38,098 nt of DNA from positions 1 through 38,098 of the forward strand of contig CAZAQS010000015.1 in the NCBI GenBank assembly GCA_964486825.1, read 5' to 3'. Made by a program: the position numbers and the translations under genes. This document shows positions 17,982 to 27,284 of the stretch, piece after piece. The DNA is from CAZAQS01 sp964486825. Lineage in GTDB: Bacteria > Chloroflexota > Anaerolineae > Anaerolineales > UBA4823. The first letter of the stretch is position 1; each line of letters starts with the position of its first letter. The notes under the pieces were generated by a model. It saw only the letters and a list, made by a program, of their open reading frames with translations. It did not search any database and was not told the DNA's origin.

Positions 17982-18075
17982 CGGGAGTGGATGGGGGTCG
18001 AACCCACTGCAGCCCGCAACGCGGCCCGCCACCGGTTTTGAAGACCGAGGAGCCCACCGGGACTCAACCACTCCC
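17982..18075 (-). tRNA. selC: tRNA-Sec (selenocysteine, anticodon TCA)
   Basis: A 94-nt tRNA with all bacterial tRNA-Sec hallmarks: 8-bp acceptor stem GGGAGTGG/CCACTCCC with discriminator G, 6-bp D-stem GAGTCC/GGGCTC closing a 4-base loop, anticodon loop CTTCAAA (TCA at 18039-18041), a long variable arm of about nine pairs with one mismatch, and a 5-bp T-stem, giving the 8+5 acceptor/T arrangement. CCA is not encoded. UGA is therefore read as selenocysteine in this organism if selA, selB and selD exist; none is in the window, and no selenoprotein gene is visible here. Confidence 0.95.
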
Positions 18076-18084
18076 AAGAAGATA

Positions 18085-18114
18085 AGGATAACCGATGCCC
18101 TGGGCTTCTGTCAA
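18085..18114 (-). promoter_or_regulatory. promoter of tRNA-Sec
   Basis: Minus strand TTGACA, 18 bases, TATCCT, ending 9 bases before the tRNA 5' end. The -35 is perfect, the -10 is weaker. Confidence 0.6.
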
Positions 18115-18142
18115 CAATTACTTAAATAACCGGATGGGTTCT

Positions 18143-20647
18143 CTAATATAGCGCCTGCATATCCCCATTGATGTCGATGACGTGGTTCTGGTCGTAATAT
18201 GCCTCCGCGCTGTCCAGTTTTTGACATAGAGCTCGCAGTTGTTGTAGTACGTGATGGTAAGGTATGTTTTCTCGCTGGTATCGCTGGCGGATCCCTTCCA
18301 TCTCTGATATGGCATCGTTCAATAGCTTAGAAATATCATCTTTGGTATTTAAATTATCAGAATATTCATCCATCCGATATTGCCATAGCTGGCAAGATTC
18401 TTCGAAGCGTTGCTCGAGCTCCCTGATCCGTTTCTGATCTTGCTCAGCAGTCTCGGCGGTTTGCTTCAGTTTCGTCGCCAGGACCTGGTATTTTCCCCCA
18501 AGCTCACTTAATACTGCCACAAGGTCGATGGCTTTGATCCCTTTTTCTCTTAACGAATGCCACTGTTCCTCGAGAGTTTTGAACTGTTGCCGTTCAGAGG
18601 TAAGCACCTGGCTTGTGGCTGGCCAGGTGCGCCCTTCTGGGATCAGGCTGGTTGCATGGTTTAGCCATTGAGCAGCCAGTGCACGTTGCTGATCTGCATG
18701 TCTATAGCGTTCCAAAACCGGTCCCTGGATATCATCAACAGATCTGGAAGCAGCAATGCACATTTGCCATTCCTCATTTCGCTGCTTCATTTCGGCGATG
18801 ATTTCTGAAAACGTTAGCGCTTTTGTGTCCCTTCTTTTTGATGGGTCCAGCATGCTTGCTTGCGTTACCAGCCTTTGTGATTCGAGGATGGCGGGTTCAT
18901 CCAGGGTAGCGATTTCGCGCAGTGTGGTTACTTTTTTATCTAAAGTGCCCATCTTTTCGCCTAAGTCTCTATTGAGCTGCTCCAGCCACCTGGCTGCGGA
19001 TCCTTCGATCTTTTTTACCAGGGCAACTGCTTTTTGAGATTTTTTCTCCAGGCTCCCTTCCCCTGGCCTATCAAATTCTCCGATCATCTCTTCCAAACTT
19101 TCGCGCAGTTGCTTAATCTCAGAAGTGGCTATCTTAGATAGATGGGGATTCGAGGCTGCCAGGGAAGCTGCCTGGTTAAGAAGGGCACGGGTCGAAGAGA
19201 GCGTCTCACGAGAAGTACGCTCCATCTCTTTCAATTCCCCATGCCGGGCCTGGGCGCTGGCTACTCTTTGTTTTATTCCCTGGTTAAGTTTTACCAGGGC
19301 GCGTGCCTCAACCAGAAGGTGAGGAATTTTTGACTCCATTACTGGTTCGGATGGATCGGAAAGGGCAATTTTCCGGTGATGCTCACTCAACGCTTGCAAG
19401 TCCTGGGCAAGATGGTCCACTTGATCGGTCCGAGACCAGTTTTCCAGGCTGTATTCCCCCATCTGCTCGACAGATTTCTGAGCATTGCGGATCCATTTGT
19501 CTCCCTGCCTGATCTCGGGAAGTTGGATTAGTTCCAGAAGCTCTTTATACTGTTGCTCAACTTTTGCGCAATAGCTGCCTAATTCCGTTTGCCGATGGGA
19601 TAGCTCTTTAACCTTTTCCAAATCGTAAGAAATTTCATCCAATGTGCGCGTCTTATTGACTGCGCTCAATCCCTCGATTTGAACACGCAGGCCTGCCAGC
19701 ACCTGCCGGCTTTTGTCCCAATTCAAGGGGTTAATGGAGTTCGATTCGAGCTGGCTGAATTTGGGAGAAAGCTCGCGGAAGCCGGATACAAGCTCGGATA
19801 AAGATTGCTTCAGAGCCGTGTATTCACTTTCCCAGGTCCTGGACTTCGTTAAAAGCTCCTCCACTCCAGGACGAGCTTGCGAAAGCATGGCATGCACCTG
19901 GGATATGGAGGCTTTGTCAGATTGCGCCAGGACAGTTTGCTCATCACCACTCAAGAAATAGACAGGGATTCGTGTGCTTAACCACTGCTCACACTCCCGG
20001 GCGTCGGCTAAAGACAGCTCCAGGGCCTGGTCCTGTATCTCTGAATTGTAAAGGCTGGTCAAGACATTCAGCGCCAGCTGGTTGTCTGCGAGTACCTGGC
20101 GAGCTTGAGCAGCAATATCCCATCCCTGTCTCTCCAGTTTCGATACCGTCTCACCGGCCGCTTCAAAGGTTTTCTCCACCTGTTGTTGTTTCTTGAGTAG
20201 AGCTGCGATCTTCTGACGGATGTGATACCAGTCGAATGGCAAGCGAGCCATATTCAACCAGTCATCCATGCGGAGGTTACGGATATCATTCCGGGCATCA
20301 GAATAATCATTAAGCTGTTCCTGGAGTTGTGAGTCTGCCTGGTCCAGTTGCCGCTCGAGCTCCCCGGCTAACGTGCCAAAAGGAGGCGGGTCTGAAGGGG
20401 TGAATTGTTGAAAGACACTCCTTAAGCTCCCGCTACGGGAGGAGGCCAGGCGTAGCTGTTTCCGGATTTGTTCGAGGTCGCTGTGGGTCCTCTTTTGCCA
20501 GTAGCGAACGATGGAAAAAGCAAACAACGCCAAAAGGAGCAATCCAATGATGAACGCAAGCAGGGATATGCCGAAGATCTCTAGAAAGGAAATTGTTTCA
20601 GGACTCATCGCATGCATCCATTCTGTAATTGTTCCATGAAGTATCAC
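18143..20647 (-). CDS. membrane-anchored large coiled-coil protein
   Basis: 834 residues. One transmembrane helix near the N-terminus (about residues 22-48, LEIFGISLLAFIIGLLLL) is followed by an RYWQKR stop-transfer and ~780 residues of Glu/Gln/Leu-rich helix with heptad-like spacing and few prolines. The layout (outside N-terminus, one helix, long cytoplasmic helical rod) is like that of EzrA, the FtsZ-ring regulator, but no sequence motif supports homology, so this is an analogy only. The GTG at 20647 has an AGGA site five bases upstream; ATGs at 20617 and 20608 lack good sites. Confidence 0.8.
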   Translation of the reverse strand: MILHGTITEWMHAMSPETISFLEIFGISLLAFIIGLLLLALFAFSIVRYWQKRTHSDLEQIRKQLRLASSRSGSLRSVFQQFTPSDPPPFGTLAGELERQLDQADSQLQEQLNDYSDARNDIRNLRMDDWLNMARLPFDWYHIRQKIAALLKKQQQVEKTFEAAGETVSKLERQGWDIAAQARQVLADNQLALNVLTSLYNSEIQDQALELSLADARECEQWLSTRIPVYFLSGDEQTVLAQSDKASISQVHAMLSQARPGVEELLTKSRTWESEYTALKQSLSELVSGFRELSPKFSQLESNSINPLNWDKSRQVLAGLRVQIEGLSAVNKTRTLDEISYDLEKVKELSHRQTELGSYCAKVEQQYKELLELIQLPEIRQGDKWIRNAQKSVEQMGEYSLENWSRTDQVDHLAQDLQALSEHHRKIALSDPSEPVMESKIPHLLVEARALVKLNQGIKQRVASAQARHGELKEMERTSRETLSSTRALLNQAASLAASNPHLSKIATSEIKQLRESLEEMIGEFDRPGEGSLEKKSQKAVALVKKIEGSAARWLEQLNRDLGEKMGTLDKKVTTLREIATLDEPAILESQRLVTQASMLDPSKRRDTKALTFSEIIAEMKQRNEEWQMCIAASRSVDDIQGPVLERYRHADQQRALAAQWLNHATSLIPEGRTWPATSQVLTSERQQFKTLEEQWHSLREKGIKAIDLVAVLSELGGKYQVLATKLKQTAETAEQDQKRIRELEQRFEESCQLWQYRMDEYSDNLNTKDDISKLLNDAISEMEGIRQRYQRENIPYHHVLQQLRALCQKLDSAEAYYDQNHVIDINGDMQALY

Positions 20648-20821
20648 ACAAATCCTGTAAGCGATTCTACTTCATCCTACATCTATTATAAAATAGAAAC
20701 TATGTTCTGAGAATGCTGGCTTTAGGAATTTGCATTCGTATGGCACCAGCGCCTTATGGAACTGATCCCAAAAGTGGATGCCTTTGGGTAAAGAAACTAC
20801 TTATGTCCTGAATATTAAGAC

Positions 20822-22327
20822 TCAATGTCGGAAATGGCGTATGCCTGTTACCACCATAGCCATCTGATGAACATCTGCTATAGTGACTGAATCTGCATCT
20901 CGTAGGGATCCACCCGGGTGGACAATTGCTGTCACTCCCGCCCTGGCTGCTTCTTCTATAGAATCAGGGAAAGGAAAGAAGGCGTCCGAAGCCATCACTG
21001 CGCCCCGGGCTTGTTCCCCGGCCCGGGCTGCGGCAATTTGGACGCAATTGACTCGGTTCGGTTGTCCGCCGCCAATCCCTACGCTGGCTTCACCTTTTGC
21101 AAAAACGATGGCATTTGATTTAACATGCTGGCAGGCCTTCCAGGCAAAACGAAGAGCAGCCCACTCCGCTTCGCTGGGCTGGCGTTTGGATACGACCACC
21201 CAATCTGGAGCATCCAAAGGGTCGCCCTGATCCACTGTTTGGCGTAGGAGCCCGTGGTTAACCGAGCGTAGCTCGTAATCCGGCTCCAGTAAGGTGGCCG
21301 GCATCTCGACCAGGCGGCAATTTTTTCGGCGTGCCAGGATCTCTTTGGCCTCCAGCGTGAAACCGGGCGCGATGATACATTCCACGAATAGCTCACCCAA
21401 TTCCTGAGCAGTTTGGGCGTCAAAGGGGATATTTGAAGCGATGACGCCGCCAAAGGCAGACACCGGATCGGAAGCTAGAGCCAACCGAAACGCCTCTACC
21501 AGTTGAGACGCGCAGGCAATGCCACAAGGAGAGAGGTGCTTGACGATGCAGATCGTGGGCTTTTCATATGATATAGCCGCCCGCCATGCCGCATCCAGGT
21601 CGAGGATATTATTATAAGACAGGGCCTTGCCCTGTAAGAGCCGGCCGCCCAAGGGACCTACACCGGGATCGTAGCTGTACAGAACCGCTTCCTGATGTGG
21701 GTTTTCTCCGTAGCGTAGCTGCATGATTGGGTAAAGCTGTAAATGGAAGGCTGAGCCATTACTCAAGTAAGCGCCAATTGCAGTGTCGTAAGCGGCGGTC
21801 GCTTGGAAGGCTTTCTGTGCCAGACGACAGCGGGTTTCAGACGAAACCGTGCCTTGCTCCTTAAGCTCTGCCAATAGCGAGGCGTAATCAGCAGGATCTG
21901 TGAGGACACTTACCCTGGCGAAGTTTTTCGCGGCAGCCCGGATCAATGCTACCCCCCCAATGTCGATGTTTTCTATTGCCTCTGCCATGGTGACCCCGGG
22001 ACGAGCGACAGTTTCCCGGAAGGGATACAGGTTAACCGCAACCAGGTCGATCTCCCTGGCGTGGATGCGCTCAAGGTCTTCCGCGTCGCTGGCTGTCCGC
22101 TGGGCCAGGATACCCCCATGGACAGCCGGGTGGAGCGTCTTGACCCGCCCTCCCAGGATCTCCGGCGAGCCGGTATATTGATCGATATTTTCTACGGGTA
22201 GACCAGATTTGCGTAAAGCAGCAGCAGTGCCGCCGCTGGCGATCAGGTCCCATCCTAAATCTAATAGATCGCTGGCAAATTCTATCAGGCCTTGTTTATC
22301 GGAAACAGATAGCAGGGCTGTTGGCAT
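20822..22327 (-). CDS. purH: bifunctional AICAR transformylase / IMP cyclohydrolase
   Basis: 501 residues, last two steps of IMP synthesis. The N-terminal cyclohydrolase (about 1-195) shows LLSVSDKQGL, ASGGTAAAL, GGRVKTLHPAVHGGIL and the DLVAVNLYPF and NIDIGG motifs. The transformylase half has RYGENPHQ, the catalytic Lys-His pair in KHLSPCGIA, and SDAFFPFPDSIE near the C-terminus. Length is close to the family norm (about 510-530). It is the last gene of the purine operon, 57 bases after purN, with a strong GGAGGTG site before the ATG. No clear terminator follows; the hairpin at 20767-20788 lacks a T-run. Confidence 0.98.
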   Translation of the reverse strand: MPTALLSVSDKQGLIEFASDLLDLGWDLIASGGTAAALRKSGLPVENIDQYTGSPEILGGRVKTLHPAVHGGILAQRTASDAEDLERIHAREIDLVAVNLYPFRETVARPGVTMAEAIENIDIGGVALIRAAAKNFARVSVLTDPADYASLLAELKEQGTVSSETRCRLAQKAFQATAAYDTAIGAYLSNGSAFHLQLYPIMQLRYGENPHQEAVLYSYDPGVGPLGGRLLQGKALSYNNILDLDAAWRAAISYEKPTICIVKHLSPCGIACASQLVEAFRLALASDPVSAFGGVIASNIPFDAQTAQELGELFVECIIAPGFTLEAKEILARRKNCRLVEMPATLLEPDYELRSVNHGLLRQTVDQGDPLDAPDWVVVSKRQPSEAEWAALRFAWKACQHVKSNAIVFAKGEASVGIGGGQPNRVNCVQIAAARAGEQARGAVMASDAFFPFPDSIEEAARAGVTAIVHPGGSLRDADSVTIADVHQMAMVVTGIRHFRH

Positions 22328-22384
22328 GGGTTCACCTCCGTTGAAATGTAAGAATAGTAGGGGTTGGGATAATAAACTGCCCCA

Positions 22385-23047
22385 TTAGGATTTTTTAGGG
22401 TTGCTGGTTAAAGAGCATAGAGCAGAGACCAGTAAGCGATGTTCCACCTGGTGGATCCTTTCGGTCAGGGTATCTAAGTTATCCTCAGCTTCTATGGGAA
22501 TGACCTGGTGGGCGATGACGGGACCCGAGTCCACCCCTTCATCCGGGACAAAATGGACCATTACACCGGTATATTGGAGGATTCCCGCCCTGTAATCCTG
22601 CCAGGCTCGTTCGATAGCGTGTGTGCCCGGAAATGTTCCAGGAAGAGCAGGGTGGAGATTGATAACTTTCATCGGAAAGTGTTCCAGGAAAGCCGAAGAA
22701 AGCAGCCGCATCCATCCCGCGAGTACGATCCAGTCGGGGGAGAAAGTAGCTACCAGGCTTGCCAGGCCGGCGTCATAAGCACGCCGGTCTAAGCCCTGCT
22801 CCCGGTAAGGTCGCCATGGAAATACCCGAATGGGAATGCCTGCACCCGAGGCTCGTTCGAGAGCATATGCCCCGGTCTGGTCGCTGATTACGCTAACCAC
22901 CTCTGCATCCAGCTCACCGGTCGTGCAAGCATCCAAAATCGCCTGGAGATTGCTACCGTTCCCGGATGCCATCACAACCAGCCGGGCCGATTTTCTGGCA
23001 ACATTAACCCAATCATTGATAGTCTCAGGTTTTATTGTCTCAGGCAA
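22385..23047 (-). CDS. purN: phosphoribosylglycinamide formyltransferase (GART activity)
   Basis: 220 residues. Transfers formyl from 10-formyl-THF to GAR. Catalytic Asn and His are in INLHPALPGTFPGTHAI, and the Asp in VPDEGVDSGPVI; MASGNGSNLQ binds the phosphate. The start is TTG, but an AAGGAG site sits 6 bases upstream and no ATG occurs before the core fold, so it is convincing. It gives a ~20-residue N-terminal extension. The first 8 bases overlap the end of purDM, and the ribosome binding site lies inside the last codons of purDM, so translation is coupled. The family alternative PurT (formate-using) is excluded by the fold. Confidence 0.97.
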   Translation of the reverse strand: MPETIKPETINDWVNVARKSARLVVMASGNGSNLQAILDACTTGELDAEVVSVISDQTGAYALERASGAGIPIRVFPWRPYREQGLDRRAYDAGLASLVATFSPDWIVLAGWMRLLSSAFLEHFPMKVINLHPALPGTFPGTHAIERAWQDYRAGILQYTGVMVHFVPDEGVDSGPVIAHQVIPIEAEDNLDTLTERIHQVEHRLLVSALCSLTSNPKKS

Positions 23048-25370
23048 TTCCTACTCCTTCCCCGGCAATAATTTCTCCGATGATCCAGGTAGGCTCGGGA
23101 ATTATCTGTTGTACGCGTTGTGCATCTTGGCGATCAGCCACGACGATCATCCCAATTCCCATGTTAAAAACCGTATGCATTTCACCCGTTTCAACCTGCC
23201 CCAACTGTTGTATCAGATGAAAGAGAGGGGGCACAGGCCAGGCGCTCCCTTCGATCCTTGCGCCACATCCTGGAGGCAAAATACGGGGGATATTTCCGTA
23301 GAAACCACCCCCGGTTAGATGGACCAGGCCTTTTACAATCGGCTTTTTAGCATCGATCAATCCGGATAGCAAGGGCAGGTAGGAGCGGTGTGGAGCTAGC
23401 AGTAAATCTGCCAGTGGTTGCCCCAACTCAGGGTAGATTGTGTCCAGGGATGTCTCGGCGAAAATCCGGCGGATCAAGGAATAACCATTGGTGTGAGGGC
23501 CGGAAGAGGCCAGGCCAACCAGCACATCTCCAATCTTGATATCCGGGCGAGGCAAAATTCGATCTTTTTCAACGACCCCCACGATGGCGCCTGCCAGATC
23601 GAATTGCCCTTCCAGATAGACGCCCGGCATTTCGGCTGTCTCCCCTCCCAACAATGCACAGCCCGCTTGAAGGCAAGCTTCGCTCATCCCATGGACCAGC
23701 TCTGCCACCATCTCAGCCTCCAGGTGGGATAAAGCAATATAATCCAGGAAGAAGAGCGGGCGAGCTCCCTGGACGAGGATATCATTGACACAGTGGTTGA
23801 CGATATCGTATCCCAGGCCTTTGAGCCGGCGGGCTCGAGAAGCCAGGATGCATTTCGTGCCGACGCCGTCGGTGGAAGCGACCAGTACAGGCGCATTCAT
23901 TTGGGAAAGCCCTGAGGCATCGAAAAGACCACCAAATGAGCCCACATCTGAAAGCACCTGGGGCGTATAAGTAGAGCGGACGGAGCGACGCATCAGCTCT
24001 ACGCTGCGCTCTCCCTCATCGATGGACACCCCAGCAGCGGTGTATGCACCTGGTGTTTCCGCCTTAGCCTGGACTGCTTTCGCCGCGCCCCCAATATCCT
24101 TACGGAAGTGCATCCCTGGAAAATTTACATGGCAAACGGCTGCATAGGCGTTAGCAATTGCTTCACCTAAAGAATTGCCGGTTGCGGTAATCCCCATCAC
24201 CCGGCCGCCATCCGTTAGGAGCTGGCCATTTTGCAGGCTGGTTCCTGCATGGAAGGCCCAGGTTTTTCCCGGCTCGAAACTCTTTTCTGAGTATGAAATT
24301 GGCTGTCCGGTGGTTGGTTTTTCTGGGTAGCCGGGGGCAGCCAGCACGATACAGGCCGAAGAAGCCTTCTTCCAGCGGACACTTGGGGCAAGCTCTTCGA
24401 GCCTTTCCTGGGTGCAAGCCAGCAGGATCTCCACGAGGTCCGACTCGAGCAAGGGAATAATGACCTGGGTCTCTGGATCCCCAAAACGGCAGTTGAACTC
24501 GAGCAGGCGAGGACCCTGGTCGGTGAGCATTAACCCTGCGTATAGCACTCCGATGAAAGGTCTCCCCTCCGCGCGTAGCCCGTCGATTGCCGGGCACAGG
24601 ATCGTCTCAACCACACTATCTACGATCTCCGGAGGGCAGGCGGGGCTGGGAGCGTAAGCACCCATGCCACCGGTGTTAGGGCCTCGATCGAAATCCAGCA
24701 GGCGCTTATGATCCTGGACCGGAGGCATGGGCAGGGCAGAATGACCGTCGCTGAATGCCAGCAGCGATACTTCCCGGCCTACCAGCCGTTCTTCGATCAA
24801 AACATTTTTCCCGGCCTCACCTAAAGCGCCATCCACAAGCAAGGCTTTCAAGATGGCCTCGGATTCCTGGTCCGATTCAGGCAGATACACACCTTTGCCG
24901 GCTGCCAGCCCAGAGGCCTTGATCACGATGCTTTCGGAGGGAGAGGTCTCAGATCGGAATGGATTGGAACCAATATAGAGCAGTGCTGCTTCAAAATCTC
25001 CAAAGCTCTCTGAGCGAGCCGTAGGTAGGCCATGCCGGAACATAAAGGACTTGGCAAAGGCTTTCGACGATTCAATTTGTGCTGCTGCGGCAGACGGCCC
25101 AAATACAGGGATGCCGGCTTGAATCAGCGCATCAGATAGCCCGGCTGCCAGGGGAACTTCTGGCCCGACCAGGACCAGGTCGATTCCATGCAGGCAAGCC
25201 TGTTCAACCACATCCTTTACGTTTTCTCCACGCCCGGGTAAGTTAGCAGCGATGAGGGCTGTACCAGGATTGCCAGGCAAGCAGAAAAGCTTTTCCAGAT
25301 GAGGTGATTGAGAGATTTTCCAGGCCAGGGCGTGCTCCCGGCCTCCAGAACCCACGATTAAGATATTCAT
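23040..25370 (-). CDS. purDM: fused GAR synthetase-AIR synthetase (PurD-PurM)
   Basis: 776 residues. Residues 1-425 are PurD (MNILIVGSGGREHALAWK, ATP-grasp core with FGPSAAAA, SSKAFAK, ASGLAAGKGVY, LEFNCRFGDPETQ). From Y443 (YTAAGVSIDEGE) to the end is PurM (STDGVGTK, HCVNDILVQGA, LGGETAEMPG, GPHTNGYSLIR, LTGGGFYGNIPR). A short Ala-rich linker joins them. It catalyses steps 2 and 5 of IMP synthesis. D-M fusions are known in eukaryotes (yeast Ade5,7; animal GART, which adds PurN) and are unusual in bacteria. The ATG overlaps the purF stop (ATGA). Confidence 0.97.
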   Translation of the reverse strand: MNILIVGSGGREHALAWKISQSPHLEKLFCLPGNPGTALIAANLPGRGENVKDVVEQACLHGIDLVLVGPEVPLAAGLSDALIQAGIPVFGPSAAAAQIESSKAFAKSFMFRHGLPTARSESFGDFEAALLYIGSNPFRSETSPSESIVIKASGLAAGKGVYLPESDQESEAILKALLVDGALGEAGKNVLIEERLVGREVSLLAFSDGHSALPMPPVQDHKRLLDFDRGPNTGGMGAYAPSPACPPEIVDSVVETILCPAIDGLRAEGRPFIGVLYAGLMLTDQGPRLLEFNCRFGDPETQVIIPLLESDLVEILLACTQERLEELAPSVRWKKASSACIVLAAPGYPEKPTTGQPISYSEKSFEPGKTWAFHAGTSLQNGQLLTDGGRVMGITATGNSLGEAIANAYAAVCHVNFPGMHFRKDIGGAAKAVQAKAETPGAYTAAGVSIDEGERSVELMRRSVRSTYTPQVLSDVGSFGGLFDASGLSQMNAPVLVASTDGVGTKCILASRARRLKGLGYDIVNHCVNDILVQGARPLFFLDYIALSHLEAEMVAELVHGMSEACLQAGCALLGGETAEMPGVYLEGQFDLAGAIVGVVEKDRILPRPDIKIGDVLVGLASSGPHTNGYSLIRRIFAETSLDTIYPELGQPLADLLLAPHRSYLPLLSGLIDAKKPIVKGLVHLTGGGFYGNIPRILPPGCGARIEGSAWPVPPLFHLIQQLGQVETGEMHTVFNMGIGMIVVADRQDAQRVQQIIPEPTWIIGEIIAGEGVGIA

Positions 25371-26785
25371 AGCTCACCTGCTGTGCTTTCAAAGCCGGTC
25401 TTTGTCAGCAAAGGATCCAAACGGAACGGGTAGTTTCCGGTGAAACAGGCATTGCAGTAGCCAGTTGTGCTGCCAATCGCATCCATCATGCCTTCAAGCG
25501 ATAAAAAATGAAGGCTGTCAACCTCTAATTGGCTGGCGATTTCTCCTATTGAGGAACGGTGAGCAATCAGCTCGTCGTAAGTTGCCATATCCACTCCCAT
25601 GAAACAAGGGTGCCGGATTGGGGGGCAGGTGATCCTCATATGGACTTCCCTAGCGCCAGCCTGGCGCAACATGCGGATCAAATGCGTCAACGTCGTGCCG
25701 CGTACAAGAGAATCGTCCAGCACCACAACTCGCCTATCCCTTAAAACAGATGGCAAAGGGTTGAATTTTAGGAAAACGCCCGCTTTTCGCATGCCCGGGG
25801 AGGGTTGGATAAAAGTCCGCCCGATATAGCGGTTTTGGATCAGGCCTTCGTTGTAAGGGATACCGCTTTCAACGGAATAACCGATGGCGGCCGGGATCGA
25901 GCTGTCGGGCACCGGGATGACCACGTCGGCATCTACAGCGGACTCGCGCGCCAGGTTACATCCCAGGCGTTTTCGAACTTCGTACACAACCTGACCATCC
26001 CAGATGCTATCAGGCCTGGAGAAATAAATATGCTCAAAGGAGCACAAAGCCAGTGGGGAAGCCGGCGGCAGGGCTTGTTGGACGATCAAGGCGGCGCCTT
26101 GCAAGGCGACAGTTTCGCCGGGTTTGACCTCTCGGATGGCGTCGCAGCCAACGACTTCCAAGGCGCCTGTCTCTGAGGCGACCGCGTGCCCTCCCGCTGG
26201 CAAGCGGCCGATTGTGAGCGGGCGCAACCCCCAGGGGTCACGGGCCGCGTAGACTCCTTCCCGGCTTAAGATGACTATCGAAAACGCTCCTTCCCAGCGG
26301 GCCATACAGCTTGCGATCCGGTCCAACCAGGTCTCGCCGCTTGCCCGGGCGAGCATCAAGATCATGATCTCGCTGTCGGAGGAGGAAGTCAATCCAACGC
26401 CCTGGTCGAGCAGCTCTTCCCTGAGGGAGGCCGCGTTGGTGAGGTTGCCGTTATGCGCCAGCGCCAGCGGTCCGTTACGGGTTTCCAACATAAAGGGCTG
26501 CACGTTGCGCATGGTTGATGAACCAGTCGTGCTGTAACGGGTATGTCCAATAGAAAGATACCCTACCAGGTCCGCCATACTGCCTTCGTCGAAAACCTGG
26601 GCTACAAGGCCGAGTTTCTTGTGGAGGCGCATATGTAAGCCATCACTTACCGCAATCCCGGCTGCCTCCTGGCCGCGGTGTTGGAGTGCGAAAAGGCCGT
26701 AAAAAACCAGCCGGGCAACGTCTGGTTGAGTTTTTGGAGCGGCGATCCCAAAAATGCCGCATTCTTCTCTCGGCTTATCGGACAT
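25367..26785 (-). CDS. purF: amidophosphoribosyltransferase
   Basis: 472 residues, the committed step that converts PRPP and glutamine to phosphoribosylamine. The N-terminal Ntn glutaminase begins MSDKPREECGIFG, so C9 becomes the nucleophile after an 8-residue propeptide is cut. The phosphoribosyltransferase half has a PRPP loop VVVLDDSLVRGTT. Cysteines in LCSFEHIYFSRPDS, RHPCFMGVD and YCNACFTG mark the B. subtilis-type enzyme with an oxygen-sensitive 4Fe-4S cluster. It begins 1 base after purE and overlaps purDM. Confidence 0.98.
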   Translation of the reverse strand: MSDKPREECGIFGIAAPKTQPDVARLVFYGLFALQHRGQEAAGIAVSDGLHMRLHKKLGLVAQVFDEGSMADLVGYLSIGHTRYSTTGSSTMRNVQPFMLETRNGPLALAHNGNLTNAASLREELLDQGVGLTSSSDSEIMILMLARASGETWLDRIASCMARWEGAFSIVILSREGVYAARDPWGLRPLTIGRLPAGGHAVASETGALEVVGCDAIREVKPGETVALQGAALIVQQALPPASPLALCSFEHIYFSRPDSIWDGQVVYEVRKRLGCNLARESAVDADVVIPVPDSSIPAAIGYSVESGIPYNEGLIQNRYIGRTFIQPSPGMRKAGVFLKFNPLPSVLRDRRVVVLDDSLVRGTTLTHLIRMLRQAGAREVHMRITCPPIRHPCFMGVDMATYDELIAHRSSIGEIASQLEVDSLHFLSLEGMMDAIGSTTGYCNACFTGNYPFRLDPLLTKTGFESTAGEL

Positions 26786-26786
26786 T

Positions 26787-27284
26787 TTAACTGTTGGTGT
26801 CCTCTCTTATCTTCGCGTCAGCCGCATCTAGTTTGCGTTGGTTTGACTGCTGGAGGTCTGCAATCTTCTCGAGCAGGGCTGGCTCGCCTAGTGCAAGCAT
26901 CTTGGCGGCTGCCAGGGCTGCATTGGCAGGCTCTAGAACCAGCCCAGGCGCCACTCCAGACGGCATGCGCAGGGATGAATAAATATCTGCTCCTCCATAG
27001 GCCTGGCTGGGGGGAGGGCAGGCGATGACCGGCGATAATACAGCTGCGTCTACCATGCCGCTGAGTGCATTGCTCCGGCCCGCAACAGTAATATATACAC
27101 GTGGGCCCGCACCGGCCTCGTGCTCCCGTAGGATTTCCAGCAAGCGGGCAGGAGTTTTATGAGCAGATGCTATCCGCTGGGTGCTTTCGATCCCGAATTG
27201 GTTCAGGGCCTCCACGATCTCAGCGCAGTGCTGCCTGTCTGAGTCCGAACCCATCAAGATGATAACGAGGGGCCTGCTATTCAT
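26787..27284 (-). CDS. purE: class II AIR carboxylase (CO2-using PurE)
   Basis: 165 residues, converts AIR to CAIR. The sequence is the class II (Treponema/metazoan) type: LMGSDSD, SAHKTP, ITVAGRSNALSG, ACPPP and IYSSLRMPSG, where class I enzymes have AHRTP and an AGGAAHLPGM loop. Class II enzymes fix CO2 directly and work without PurK; no purK lies in the operon. The ATG overlaps the purC stop (ATGA). In animals the homologous domain is fused behind the SAICAR synthetase (PAICS), the same order as here. Confidence 0.95.
   Translation of the reverse strand: MNSRPLVIILMGSDSDRQHCAEIVEALNQFGIESTQRIASAHKTPARLLEILREHEAGAGPRVYITVAGRSNALSGMVDAAVLSPVIACPPPSQAYGGADIYSSLRMPSGVAPGLVLEPANAALAAAKMLALGEPALLEKIADLQQSNQRKLDAADAKIREDTNS

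Noticed and set aside
20767..20788. Hairpin after purH as operon terminator
   Set aside because: The CCCAAAAG/CTTTGGG stem is not followed by a T-run on either strand.
22385..25370. True trifunctional purDMN fusion by frameshifting
   Set aside because: purN has its own strong ribosome binding site and TTG start, and no slippery site was noticed at the purDM end.
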